This document shows, piece after piece, positions 45,757 to 53,688 of a stretch of DNA of 64,000 nucleotides. The notes beneath the pieces are model-generated. The model was given only the letters and a program-made list of their open reading frames with translations. It was not told the DNA's origin and made no database searches. The position numbers were made by a program, and so were the translations under genes. Source of the stretch: Isoptericola jiangsuensis (lineage in GTDB: Bacteria > Actinomycetota > Actinomycetes > Actinomycetales > Cellulomonadaceae); NCBI RefSeq assembly GCF_002563715.1, contig NZ_PDJJ01000001.1:2356001-2420000 (forward strand), given 5' to 3'. How positions within the stretch are numbered: position 1 is the stretch's first letter; each line of letters opens with the position of its first letter.

Positions 45757-46770
45757 ATGGTCAACTACCGTTACCTCGGCAACAGCGGTCTCAAGATCTC
45801 GGAGATCACCTACGGCAACTGGCTCACCCACGGTTCGCAGGTCGAGAACGACGTCGCGACGCAGTGCGTGCACGCCGCCCTCGACGCCGGCATCACGTCC
45901 TTCGACACCGCCGACGTCTACGCCAACACCAAGGCGGAGCAGGTCCTCGGCGACGCGCTGAAGGGCCAGCGCCGCGAGTCCCTCGAGATCTTCACGAAGG
46001 TCTACTGGCCGACCGGCCCCGGCGGCCCCAACGACACGGGCCTGTCCCGCAAGCACGTCATGGAGTCCATCAACGGCTCCCTGCAGCGCCTCGGCACCGA
46101 CTACGTCGACCTCTACCAGGCGCACCGGTACGACGTCGAGACGCCGCTCGAGGAGACGATGCAGGCGTTCGCCGACATCGTCCGCCAGGGCAAGGCGCTC
46201 TACATCGGCGTCAGCGAGTGGACCGCCGACCAGATCCGCGCGGGTGCGGCCCTGGCGAAGGAGCTCGGCTTCCAGCTCATCAGCTCCCAGCCGCAGTACT
46301 CGATGCTGTGGCGCGTCATCGAGGACGAGGTCGTCCCGACGTCGGCCGAGCTCGGCCTGTCGCAGATCGTCTGGTCACCCTTGGCCCAGGGCGTCCTGTC
46401 CGGCAAGTACGTGCCCGGCAAGGAGCTCCCCGCGGGCTCCCGCGCCACCGACACCAAGGGCGGCGCCCGCATGATCGAGCGGTTCATGCGCGACGAGGTC
46501 CTCGAGCGCGTCCAGGGCCTGCGCCCCGTCGCCGACGAGCTCGGCCTGTCCATGGCCCAGCTCTCGGTCGCGTGGGTGCTGCAGAACGACAACGTCGCGG
46601 CCGCGCTGGTCGGCGCGTCGCGGCCCGAACAGGTCGCGGAGAACGTCAAGGCCTCGGGCGTGACGATCCCCGCCGAGCTCATGGCGAAGATCGACGAGGT
46701 GCTCGGCGACGTCGTCGAGCGCGACGCAGGCAAGACCCTCGAGGGCATGCCCAAGACGCGCGTCGCCTGA
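45757..46770 (+). CDS. Aldo/keto reductase (Kv-beta-like)
   Basis: 337 residues, NADPH-dependent TIM barrel. Catalytic tetrad in FDTADVYANTKAE (Asp, Tyr), IFTKVYW (Lys) and YQAHRYD (His). Cofactor end VGASRPEQVAENVKASG. Closest in feel to the potassium-channel beta-subunit/YghZ group because of ITYGNWLTHG and SGRYVP-like SGKYVPGKE. Substrate unknown. Preceded by a hairpin and its own TAGGCT box. Confidence 0.92.
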   Translation: MVNYRYLGNSGLKISEITYGNWLTHGSQVENDVATQCVHAALDAGITSFDTADVYANTKAEQVLGDALKGQRRESLEIFTKVYWPTGPGGPNDTGLSRKHVMESINGSLQRLGTDYVDLYQAHRYDVETPLEETMQAFADIVRQGKALYIGVSEWTADQIRAGAALAKELGFQLISSQPQYSMLWRVIEDEVVPTSAELGLSQIVWSPLAQGVLSGKYVPGKELPAGSRATDTKGGARMIERFMRDEVLERVQGLRPVADELGLSMAQLSVAWVLQNDNVAAALVGASRPEQVAENVKASGVTIPAELMAKIDEVLGDVVERDAGKTLEGMPKTRVA

Positions 46771-46786
46771 CGACGCCCGTCCCGAC

Positions 46787-46820
46787 CGGCCCGGTCGCCG
46801 CACCCGCGGCGGCCGGGCCG
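46787..46820. terminator. Terminator between aldo/keto reductase and YczE-like gene
   Basis: A 15-bp stem (46787-46801 with 46806-46820) with one wobble position between convergent genes. Confidence 0.7.
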
Positions 46821-46835
46821 TCGTCGTCCCCGCGC

Positions 46836-47759
46836 TCAGGCGCCGTGCTCGGCCCGGACCACGTCGAGGGCTCGGGCGATCTCCGCCGCCCGCCGGGCGA
46901 CCCGGTCCGGGGCGTCGGCGTCGGGGCGGGGCAGGTCGGCGCCGGAGGCCCCGGGGACGTCGCCCTGCTGCCGGGTCGTCGTCCGCGGCGACGGCGCGGC
47001 TCCCGCGGCCCTGGGGGGTCGCGCGGCCGTCAGCGAGCCCGAGGGCACGAGCAGCCGGGAGCGGACCGCGAGCTGCACCACGGGCCCGACCCCGAGCGCG
47101 AAAGCGACCGTCGCCCAGCCGACGGTGCCCCCGAGCGCCCAGCCGGCCGCGACGACCGCGACCTCGATGCCGGTCTTGACGAGGCGGACCGACCAGCCGG
47201 TGCGGGCGACGACGCCGGTGAGGAGGCCGTCGCGCGGGCCGGGGCCGAGGTGCGCACCGACGTACGCGGCGGTCGCGACGCCGTTGAGGACGATCGCGCC
47301 GGCGGCGAGCGCGACGGCGCCGGCGGGCCCGGGGTGCGGCGCCACCGCCTCCAGGAGGCGCAGGAACGGCTCGATCGTCAGGGAGATGACGGCGACGTTG
47401 GCGAGCGTGCCGACGCCGGGACGCTGCCGCAACGGGATCCACGCGGCGAGCACGAGCACCGAGGAGGCGGCGACGACCACGCCCAGGGACCAGCCGGTCG
47501 TGCGGGCGAGGCCCTGGTGCAGCACGTCCCAGGGCATGGCGCCCTGCCCGGCGTGCAGGAGCATCGCCATCGAGGCGGTGAAGGCGAGCAGGCCGAGCAG
47601 GAGCTGCACGCCGCGGCGCACCGGACCGGCGGCCGTCGTCGCCCCCGGGGTCGTGGCCGGCGTGGTCGTGGCCGGCGCCGAGGGAACGGCAGGGGCGATC
47701 GGGAAGGGGGCCTCCGCCGGGTCGCAGGACCCGGACACGGGCACCGTGGTCGTCGTCAT
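46836..47759 (-). CDS. YczE/YitT-like membrane protein
   Basis: 307 residues: Thr/Pro/Ala-rich N-terminus to about 45, then five or so spans starting RRGVQLLLGLLAFTASMAML. HAGQGAMPWDVLHQGLARTTG, and GPRDGLLTGVVARTGWSVR are conserved features of the YczE family often paired with MocR-type regulators. The last 60 residues are polar (Pro/Arg/Asp rich). Divergent from a MocR regulator with a shared inverted repeat. Transport role unknown. Confidence 0.82.
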   Translation of the reverse strand: MTTTTVPVSGSCDPAEAPFPIAPAVPSAPATTTPATTPGATTAAGPVRRGVQLLLGLLAFTASMAMLLHAGQGAMPWDVLHQGLARTTGWSLGVVVAASSVLVLAAWIPLRQRPGVGTLANVAVISLTIEPFLRLLEAVAPHPGPAGAVALAAGAIVLNGVATAAYVGAHLGPGPRDGLLTGVVARTGWSVRLVKTGIEVAVVAAGWALGGTVGWATVAFALGVGPVVQLAVRSRLLVPSGSLTAARPPRAAGAAPSPRTTTRQQGDVPGASGADLPRPDADAPDRVARRAAEIARALDVVRAEHGA

Positions 47760-47776
47760 GGCCCCATCCTGCGGAG

Positions 47777-47803
47777 GATTGGCCTCGTCATCCATAGCCA
47801 ATC
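47777..47803. promoter_or_regulatory. Inverted-repeat operator between YczE-like and MocR genes
   Basis: GATTGGC (47777-47783) and GCCAATC (47797-47803), spaced by 13 bp, form a perfect inverted repeat in the 60-bp divergent gap. The downstream arm lies 16 nt before the regulator start. GAGAGT (47808-47813) is 6 nt before GTG 47820. Confidence 0.65.
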
Positions 47804-47819
47804 GTGGGAGAGTGGCCCG

Positions 47820-49256
47820 GTGACGATCACGACCCCGGCCCGGGCGACCGCCGTCCGGCACCTGTCGGCCCCCGCCACCGCACGGCTCCTGGGTTCCTGG
47901 CGGGCCACCGGCCCCGCCTACGCGTCCCTGGCCGACGCCCTGCGGGCCGCCGTCCTGGCGGGCTCCCTGCCCGCGCTCACCCGGCTGCCGAGCGAGCGCG
48001 ACCTCGCGAGCGCCCTGCACGTCTCCCGCACCACCACGTCCGCCGCCTACGCCCGGCTGCGCGAGCTCGGGTTCGCCACGAGCCACGTCGGGTCCGGCAC
48101 GGTCACCGTGCTCCCCCGGGGCGGCCGCCACGCGGGGAGCACCCGTCCGTCCGCCGGCGACGCCCCCGTCACCGACCTCGCCGACGAGCACGCCGTCGAC
48201 CTCGCCCAGGCGACCCCCGACGCGGTCGACGCCCTCCACGGCGCCTACGCGCGCGCCCTGGAGGCCCTGCCCGCCTACCTCGGCACCGGCGGCTACGCGC
48301 ACCTCGGCCTCGACACGCTGCGGCGGGCCGTCGCCCGCCGGTACTCCGCCCGCGGCGTGCCGACCACCGCCGACCAGGTCCTCGTCACCACGGGCGCCCA
48401 GCAGGCGCTCGCCGTGCTCGCCACCACCCTGGTCCGGCGCGGCGAGACCGCCGTCGTGGAGTCGCCCACCTACTTCCACGGCATCGAGGTGCTGCAGCGC
48501 GCCGGGGCACGCGTGGTCGGCGTGCCGCCGGGCGACGTGGAGTCGCTGGAGTCCGCGGTGCGGGCCACCGGCGCGCGGCTCGTCTACCTCGTGCCGGACC
48601 ACCACAACCCCACCGGGACGTCCCTCGACCACGACGCCCGCCGCGCCGTCGCCGACCTCGCCGCCCGGCTCGACGTCACCGTCGTCGGCGACGAGACGCT
48701 CACGGACCTCGACCTCGACGGCGTGGGTCCGTTGCCGCCGCTGGCCGGGCCGGGCACGCACCCGCGGCTCGTCAGCGTCGGGTCGGCCTCCAAGTCGTTC
48801 TGGGGCGGTCTGCGCGTCGGGTGGGTGCGGGCGGACCGGCAGCTCGTGCACCGGCTCGGCGCCGCCCGGCAGGTGCTCGACATCGCCACACCGGTGCTGG
48901 AACAGCTCGCCGTGGCCGAGCTCCTCGAGGTGGAGCACGAGATCCTGCCCGGTCGCCGGGCCGCCCTGCGCGCGCGGCGCGACCTCCTCGTCGACGAGGT
49001 GCGGGAACGGTTCCCGGACTGGGACGTCCCGCGACCGTCCGGCGGGCTCTGCCTGTGGGTCGGGCTGGGCCGGCCCGTGGCCCAGCCGCTCGCGGCCGCC
49101 GCCGTCGCCGAGGGCCTCCAGCTCTCCCCCGGTCCCCGGTTCACGCCCGACGGGACCGCGAAGGACCGCGTCCGCCTCACCTACACCCGGTCCCCCGCCG
49201 TCCTGGCGGACGCCGTGGACCGGCTGGAACGCGCGTGGCGGCGGGTCACCGGTTGA
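47820..49256 (+). CDS. MocR-family transcriptional regulator (YczR-like)
   Basis: 478 residues: GntR winged helix (about 30-95: LPSERDLASALHVSRTTTSA, FATSHVGSGT) fused to a class I aminotransferase-fold domain. The PLP lysine is present in VGSASKSFWGGLRVGW (Lys325), with HNPTG (262-266) and the C-terminal YTRSP region. So it should bind PLP or an amino-acid adduct and regulate the divergent YczE-like gene through the GATTGGC repeat. GTG start. Confidence 0.9.
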   Translation: MTITTPARATAVRHLSAPATARLLGSWRATGPAYASLADALRAAVLAGSLPALTRLPSERDLASALHVSRTTTSAAYARLRELGFATSHVGSGTVTVLPRGGRHAGSTRPSAGDAPVTDLADEHAVDLAQATPDAVDALHGAYARALEALPAYLGTGGYAHLGLDTLRRAVARRYSARGVPTTADQVLVTTGAQQALAVLATTLVRRGETAVVESPTYFHGIEVLQRAGARVVGVPPGDVESLESAVRATGARLVYLVPDHHNPTGTSLDHDARRAVADLAARLDVTVVGDETLTDLDLDGVGPLPPLAGPGTHPRLVSVGSASKSFWGGLRVGWVRADRQLVHRLGAARQVLDIATPVLEQLAVAELLEVEHEILPGRRAALRARRDLLVDEVRERFPDWDVPRPSGGLCLWVGLGRPVAQPLAAAAVAEGLQLSPGPRFTPDGTAKDRVRLTYTRSPAVLADAVDRLERAWRRVTG

Positions 49257-49258
49257 CG

Positions 49259-49468
49259 CTACGGCGCGCGGAACACGATCGTCGGGGTGACCTGCTGTCC
49301 CTCGCCCAGGAGCCGCGCCTGCGCGGCACCCGCCGCCCGCAGGCTCCGCCAGTGCTCACCGAGCCACTGCTCGGCGTCGAACTGGGTGGTGAACACCGGG
49401 CTCAGCGACGCGTCCAGCCGCACGCCCTCGTCGGTCTCCAGCGCCCACTCCCAGCGGGGCCGGATCAC
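49259..49468 (-). CDS. Small conserved protein after pyrD
   Basis: 69 residues, VIRPRWEWALETDEGVRL and FTTQFDAEQWLGEHWRSL. No domain recognised. GTG overlaps the pyrD stop (GTGA), so it is translationally coupled to pyrD. Ends with TAG only 2 bp from the convergent regulator stop. The pattern of aromatic and acidic residues is that of a small folded cytosolic protein. Confidence 0.65.
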   Translation of the reverse strand: MIRPRWEWALETDEGVRLDASLSPVFTTQFDAEQWLGEHWRSLRAAGAAQARLLGEGQQVTPTIVFRAP

Positions 49469-50544
49469 GCGATGCTCCCCGCGCTGATCGAGCCGGCGGA
49501 CCGCGTCAGCGCCCGGTTGATGCGCGACGGCCACAACGGGCCCTCGTAGACGAACGACGTGTAACCCTGCACCAGGTCCGCGCCGGCCCGCAGGTACCCG
49601 CGCACGTCGTCGGCCGTGCGCACCCCGCCCACGCCGATGACGACCGGGTCCGGGCCCAGGCGATCGCGCAGCCGGCGCACCACCTGCACGCCGCGCGGCA
49701 GCAGCATCGGCCCGGACAGCCCGCCCGGGCCGAGGTCGTGGCCGATGGTCGTGTTGACCGCGACCACGCCGTCGAGCCCCAGCTCGAGCGCCAGGTCGGC
49801 GACCGCGTCGACGTCCTCGTCCGCCAGGTCGGGCGCGATCTTCACCAGCAGCGGGGTGCGTCGCACCCCCGCCGCGGCGGTCGCGGCGTCCGCGGCCTCG
49901 CGCGCCGCCGACAGGATCGGCCGCAGCTCCTCGGTGGTCTGCAGGTCGCGCAGGCCCGGCGTGTTCGGGGACGACACGTTGACGACCAGGTAGTCGGCGT
50001 GCGGGGCCAGGAGCCGCGCGCACGCCGCGTAGTCGGACGCGGCGTCGGCGGCCGACGTCGTCTTGTTCTTGCCGATGTTGACGCCGACGACGGCGGCCCG
50101 GCCCGCCGGGGTACGGCGCAGCGCACGCAGCCGCTCCGCCATCTCCGCGGCGCCGTCGTTGTTGAAGCCCATCCGGTTGCGCACCCCGCGCAGGTCGAGC
50201 TCCCGCCACATGCGCGGCGTCTCGTTGCCGGGCTGCGGCCGCGGCGTCACCGTGCCGACCTCGACGAACCCGAACCCGAGCATCGTCAGGCCGCGCACCG
50301 CCCGGGCGTTCTTGTCGAAACCGCCCGCGAGACCGAACGGCGCCGGCACCGTGCGCCCGAACACCTCGACGCTGCCCGGACCGCCCGCGCCCCGACCCAG
50401 GTACGGGGCGAGCGCACCCTGGACGACGTCGCGCAGCACCGGCACCCGACCCGCGGTCTCGATCGCCCGGAACGCCAGCTCGTGCGCCCGTTCCGGGTCC
50501 ATGCCCTTGAAGACGGCGTCGAACAGCAGGGAGTACGGGGTCAT
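49465..50544 (-). CDS. pyrD: Dihydroorotate dehydrogenase (quinone, class 2)
   Basis: Pyrimidine synthesis, oxidising dihydroorotate with menaquinone. 359 residues: N-terminal amphipathic helix region (YSLLFDAVFKGMDPERAHE) for membrane contact, GGFDKNARAVRGL, FNNDGA, VVNVSSPNTPGLRDLQ with the class 2 catalytic Ser, KIAPDL and GVGGVRTADDV. ATGA overlap with the upstream membrane protein gene, so it is in an operon. Confidence 0.95.
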   Translation of the reverse strand: MTPYSLLFDAVFKGMDPERAHELAFRAIETAGRVPVLRDVVQGALAPYLGRGAGGPGSVEVFGRTVPAPFGLAGGFDKNARAVRGLTMLGFGFVEVGTVTPRPQPGNETPRMWRELDLRGVRNRMGFNNDGAAEMAERLRALRRTPAGRAAVVGVNIGKNKTTSAADAASDYAACARLLAPHADYLVVNVSSPNTPGLRDLQTTEELRPILSAAREAADAATAAAGVRRTPLLVKIAPDLADEDVDAVADLALELGLDGVVAVNTTIGHDLGPGGLSGPMLLPRGVQVVRRLRDRLGPDPVVIGVGGVRTADDVRGYLRAGADLVQGYTSFVYEGPLWPSRINRALTRSAGSISAGSIA

Positions 50545-50987
50545 CGGTCCTCCGTGGATCGGGACGGCACGGGAGCGTCGGGGTTCCGGGGCCGAGTGTG
50601 CCAGAGCCACCAGAGCCCGACGAAGGGCAGGACGAACGGCACGTACCCGTAGCCCTGCCCCAGGTGCGACCACACCGTCGCCTCGGGGAACAGCTCGGGG
50701 TGCCAGAAGGACAGGGTGCCCACGACGACCACCCCGACGGCCTCCACCACGACCGCGACCCATGCGGTCCGCCGCCACGCGGGCCGTGCCCCCAGCGCCA
50801 GGGCGAGGGTGGCCACCACGTACACCGCGGCGGCGAGCAGCGACAGCAGGTACGCCAGGGGCGCCTCGTCCAGCTTGGTGGTCACCTGGTAGAGCGACCG
50901 GCCGAGCGCCGCGAACGCCAGCACCCCGTACACCGTGACGAGCAGGCGACCGAAGCCCTGCCCCGTCGACACCGCGCGTCCCGTCAT
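50541..50987 (-). CDS. Actinobacterial four-span membrane protein upstream of pyrD
   Basis: 148 residues with four predicted spans (about 13-30, 42-62, 72-92 and 110-125) including LLVTVYGVLAFAALGRSLYQ and YGYVPFVLPFVGLWWLWH. Coupled by ATGA overlaps to the genes on both sides. I recognise no assigned function; recurrent in actinobacteria next to pyrD-type genes as far as I recall. Confidence 0.65.
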   Translation of the reverse strand: MTGRAVSTGQGFGRLLVTVYGVLAFAALGRSLYQVTTKLDEAPLAYLLSLLAAAVYVVATLALALGARPAWRRTAWVAVVVEAVGVVVVGTLSFWHPELFPEATVWSHLGQGYGYVPFVLPFVGLWWLWHTRPRNPDAPVPSRSTEDR

Positions 50988-51343
50988 GCGCCACCCTCCC
51001 AGATGATCCAGAGCCGCCACTGCAGGAACGCGACCGTCAGCGCCGCCACCAGCAGCACGACCGACGACCAGCGGGTCCGCTCCGCGAACGCCCATGCCGC
51101 CGCGATCGGCAGCAGCAGCGCCGACGTCAGCAGGTACCCCCAGAACAGCGGGCCGTCGACCGCGTGCCCGCCGGCCTGCAGAACGCCCGCGACCACCGCC
51201 TGCACCAGCAGCACGGCCTCGACGGCGGCGGCGCCGAACAGCTGGCGCAGCACCACGGCCCGGTCACGCAGGACGAACCACGCCGCCCACCCGGCGAGCG
51301 CGACGCACAACGCCAGCGCGAGGACGTAGAGGGGAAGCACCAC
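50984..51343 (-). CDS. Small four-span membrane protein, first gene of pyrD operon
   Basis: 119 residues, nearly all hydrophobic: LYVLALALCVALAGWAAWF at the start, two central spans, and a final VVLLVAALTVAFLQWRLWII. GTG 51343 lies 6 nt after TAGTCT. Its stop overlaps the next start (ATGA). No function recognised; could be a partner of the following membrane protein. Confidence 0.65.
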   Translation of the reverse strand: MVLPLYVLALALCVALAGWAAWFVLRDRAVVLRQLFGAAAVEAVLLVQAVVAGVLQAGGHAVDGPLFWGYLLTSALLLPIAAAWAFAERTRWSSVVLLVAALTVAFLQWRLWIIWEGGA

Positions 51344-51349
51344 GCCCGC

Positions 51350-51398
51350 AGACTACCGGGCGCGCGCGACGGCCCGACCCACCGGGCCGCGTTAGCCT
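51350..51398. promoter_or_regulatory. Divergent leaderless promoters, pyrD operon / pepA
   Basis: Minus TAGTCT (51355-51350) is 6 nt before GTG 51343. Plus TAGCCT (51393-51398) is 7 nt before GTG 51406. Confidence 0.6.
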
Positions 51399-51405
51399 GT
51401 GGTGC

Positions 51406-52905
51406 GTGGCTGACCTCACCCTGACTGCGAAGAACCCCGCCCGCATCGCCGCCGACGCCCTCGTCGTCGGGACGTGCCTCACGTCCGACGGCGTCGCCGT
51501 CGTCGCCGACCAGCTCCCCGCACCCCTGGTGGAGCAGATCGAGACCCTCGCCCCCCGGCTCGGCGTCACCGGCGCCCGCCAGGAGATCCGCACCCTGCCC
51601 GCCGGCCCGGACGTCGCCGCCGACGTCCTCGTCCTGACCGGCCTCGGCGAGCGCGAGCCCGACGGCACCTTCGACCGCGAGGTGCTGCGCGAGTCCGCCG
51701 GCGCCGCGGTGCGCTCGCTCGCCGGCTCCGCCTCCGTCGTCGTCGCGCTCCCCGCCGTGGACGAGGCCGAGCTGGGCGCCGTCGTCGAGGGCGCCCTCTA
51801 CGGCGCCTACGCCTACACCACCTACCGGGACGCGAAGGCCGCCGCCAAGCAGGCGCCCGTCGGCACCCTCCAGGTGGCGACGACGTTCGCGCGCTCCGCC
51901 GCCGCGAAGGCCGCCGTCGAGCGTGCCGAGATCCTCGCCGCGGCCGTGCACGGCACCCGCGACCTCGTCAACACCGCCCCGAACGACCTCTACCCGGCCT
52001 CGTTCGCCGACGCCGCCAAGACCGCCGTCAAGGAGCTCGGCGCCAAGGGCGTGAAGGTGACGGTCCTGGACGACAAGCAGCTCGCCGCGGGCGGCTACGG
52101 CGGCCTCACGGGCGTCGGCCAGGGCTCCGCCCGCGGCCCCCGCCTGGTCAAGGTCGCCTACACGCCCGCGAAGGCCACCTCGAAGGTCGCGCTCGTCGGC
52201 AAGGGCATCACCTTCGACACCGGCGGCATCTCGATCAAGCCCGCGGCCGGCATGGACGCCATGAAGTCCGACATGGCCGGCGCCGCCGCCGTCCTGCACA
52301 CGGTCGTGGCCGCCGCGCGCCTGGGCCTGCCCGTCGCCGTCACCGGCTACCTCTGCCTCGCCGAGAACATGCCCGGCGGCAACGCGCAGCGCCCCGGCGA
52401 CGTCGTCGCGATCCGCGGCGGCAAGACCGTCGAGATCCTCAACACCGACGCCGAGGGCCGTCTCGTCATGGCCGACGGTCTCGTGTCCGCCGTCGAGGAC
52501 GGCCACGACGTCGTCCTCGACATCGCCACGCTGACCGGCGCCCAGATGGTCGCGCTCGGCCGCCGCGTGTCGGGCGTCATGGGCTCCGACGACGTGCGCG
52601 ACCAGGTCAAGGCCGCCGCCGACACCGTGGGCGAGCAGTTCTGGCCGATGCCGCTGCCCGACGAGCTGGCCGAGGGCCTCAAGTCGAAGGTCGCCGACAT
52701 CGCGAACGTCGGGGAGCGCTGGGGCGGCATGCTCGCCGCCGGCATCTTCCTGCGCTCGTTCGTCGGTGACACCCCGTGGGCCCACCTCGACATCGCCGGC
52801 CCGGCGTTCAACGAGAAGGGCGCCTACGGCTACACGCCCGCGGGCGGCACGGGCACCGGTGTGCGCACCATGCTCGGGTTCCTCGAGAGCCGCGCCGGGG
52901 TCTGA
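51406..52905 (+). CDS. pepA: Leucyl aminopeptidase (M17)
   Basis: 499 residues, two-metal cytosolic aminopeptidase. N-terminal domain to about 170; catalytic domain with GKGITFDTGGISIKP, MKSDMAGAA, the signature NTDAEGRL and the metal/bicarbonate-site region around it, plus DIATLTGAQ. Metal ligands (Lys, two Asp, Asp, Glu) are intact. GTG start with TAGCCT 7 nt ahead. PepA in E. coli also binds DNA; nothing here bears on that. Confidence 0.95.
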   Translation: MADLTLTAKNPARIAADALVVGTCLTSDGVAVVADQLPAPLVEQIETLAPRLGVTGARQEIRTLPAGPDVAADVLVLTGLGEREPDGTFDREVLRESAGAAVRSLAGSASVVVALPAVDEAELGAVVEGALYGAYAYTTYRDAKAAAKQAPVGTLQVATTFARSAAAKAAVERAEILAAAVHGTRDLVNTAPNDLYPASFADAAKTAVKELGAKGVKVTVLDDKQLAAGGYGGLTGVGQGSARGPRLVKVAYTPAKATSKVALVGKGITFDTGGISIKPAAGMDAMKSDMAGAAAVLHTVVAAARLGLPVAVTGYLCLAENMPGGNAQRPGDVVAIRGGKTVEILNTDAEGRLVMADGLVSAVEDGHDVVLDIATLTGAQMVALGRRVSGVMGSDDVRDQVKAAADTVGEQFWPMPLPDELAEGLKSKVADIANVGERWGGMLAAGIFLRSFVGDTPWAHLDIAGPAFNEKGAYGYTPAGGTGTGVRTMLGFLESRAGV

Positions 52906-52946
52906 CGGCCTGGACCCGGCCGGCGGCGCCGGTCGGATCCGTGCCC

Positions 52947-52963
52947 GGACCGGGCCCCGGTCC
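52947..52963. terminator. Possible small hairpin after pepA
   Basis: GGACCGG-GCC-CCGGTCC, a short 7-bp stem between convergent genes; weak. Confidence 0.3.
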
Positions 52964-53043
52964 TCGCGACGCGACGTCCGCACGCCCCCCACGGGGCGGT
53001 CCCCTCGGGGGGACGACGCGCCCGGCGACCGGGGCTCGTCGCG

Positions 53044-53412
53044 TCAGCGGCGGGTGGCGCGCCTCTTCTGCTCGGCGCGCTGGGCGGTGTTCCAGTCGCG
53101 CATGCGCTGGGGGTAGCCCGTGAAGCGGACGTTGTAGACGGGGATGCCGAGCGAGCGTGCGACCTCGAAGCCGGTCCGCTCGTCGGGGACCCGGCGTCGC
53201 GTCCACTCCCCCGTGGTCGCCACCAGCAGGACCGTGGCGGGCGTCTGCGCGTTGGGCGGCTCCACGTAGGCCTCGACGCCGACGCGGGAGGACACGAACT
53301 CCTGCAGGTGCGCGACGGCCGCGCTCCTGCCCCCGCCGGTCGCGGCGGGGGTCGCCGTCGACGACGGTGCGGGGCGGCCGAGCAGTCGGTCCAGGGCTGA
53401 CCTCAGGGACAT
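53044..53412 (-). CDS. Conserved actinobacterial protein, unknown function
   Basis: 122 residues. Low-complexity stretch (APSSTATPAATGGG), then VEAYVEPPNAQTPATVLLVATTGEWTRR and GIPVYNVRFTGYPQRMRDWN, ending in a basic tail. Start ATG is 6 nt after TAGTCT. Known to me only as an uncharacterised protein recurring beside sucB in actinobacteria. No motif for an enzyme. Confidence 0.68.
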   Translation of the reverse strand: MSLRSALDRLLGRPAPSSTATPAATGGGRSAAVAHLQEFVSSRVGVEAYVEPPNAQTPATVLLVATTGEWTRRRVPDERTGFEVARSLGIPVYNVRFTGYPQRMRDWNTAQRAEQKRRATRR

Positions 53413-53418
53413 GTCGAG

Positions 53419-53424
53419 AGACTA
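53419..53424 (-). promoter_or_regulatory. Leaderless -10 box
   Basis: TAGTCT (53424-53419), 6 nt before ATG 53412. Confidence 0.55.
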
Positions 53425-53688
53425 CCGCCGTGTCCCGGCGGTGAGCACGGTCACCGACGTTCTGACGACGACAGGCACGACCGCCAGCAAATCGTCCCGT
53501 ACCGGGCACTGTGTACCGAGCATCACATTTCTCGGAGGGGGACCTCGATTGGGGCGGGGCACCAGGAAGTGACAAGATGACTCGGAGTGACCCAGGAAAG
53601 CGGCAACCCACACCCATCGGCCGACCACAGAGGTCGGCCGGTCACGGCACGTCGCCTGACCCACTGATCGAAGGAGACTCCACAGGTC

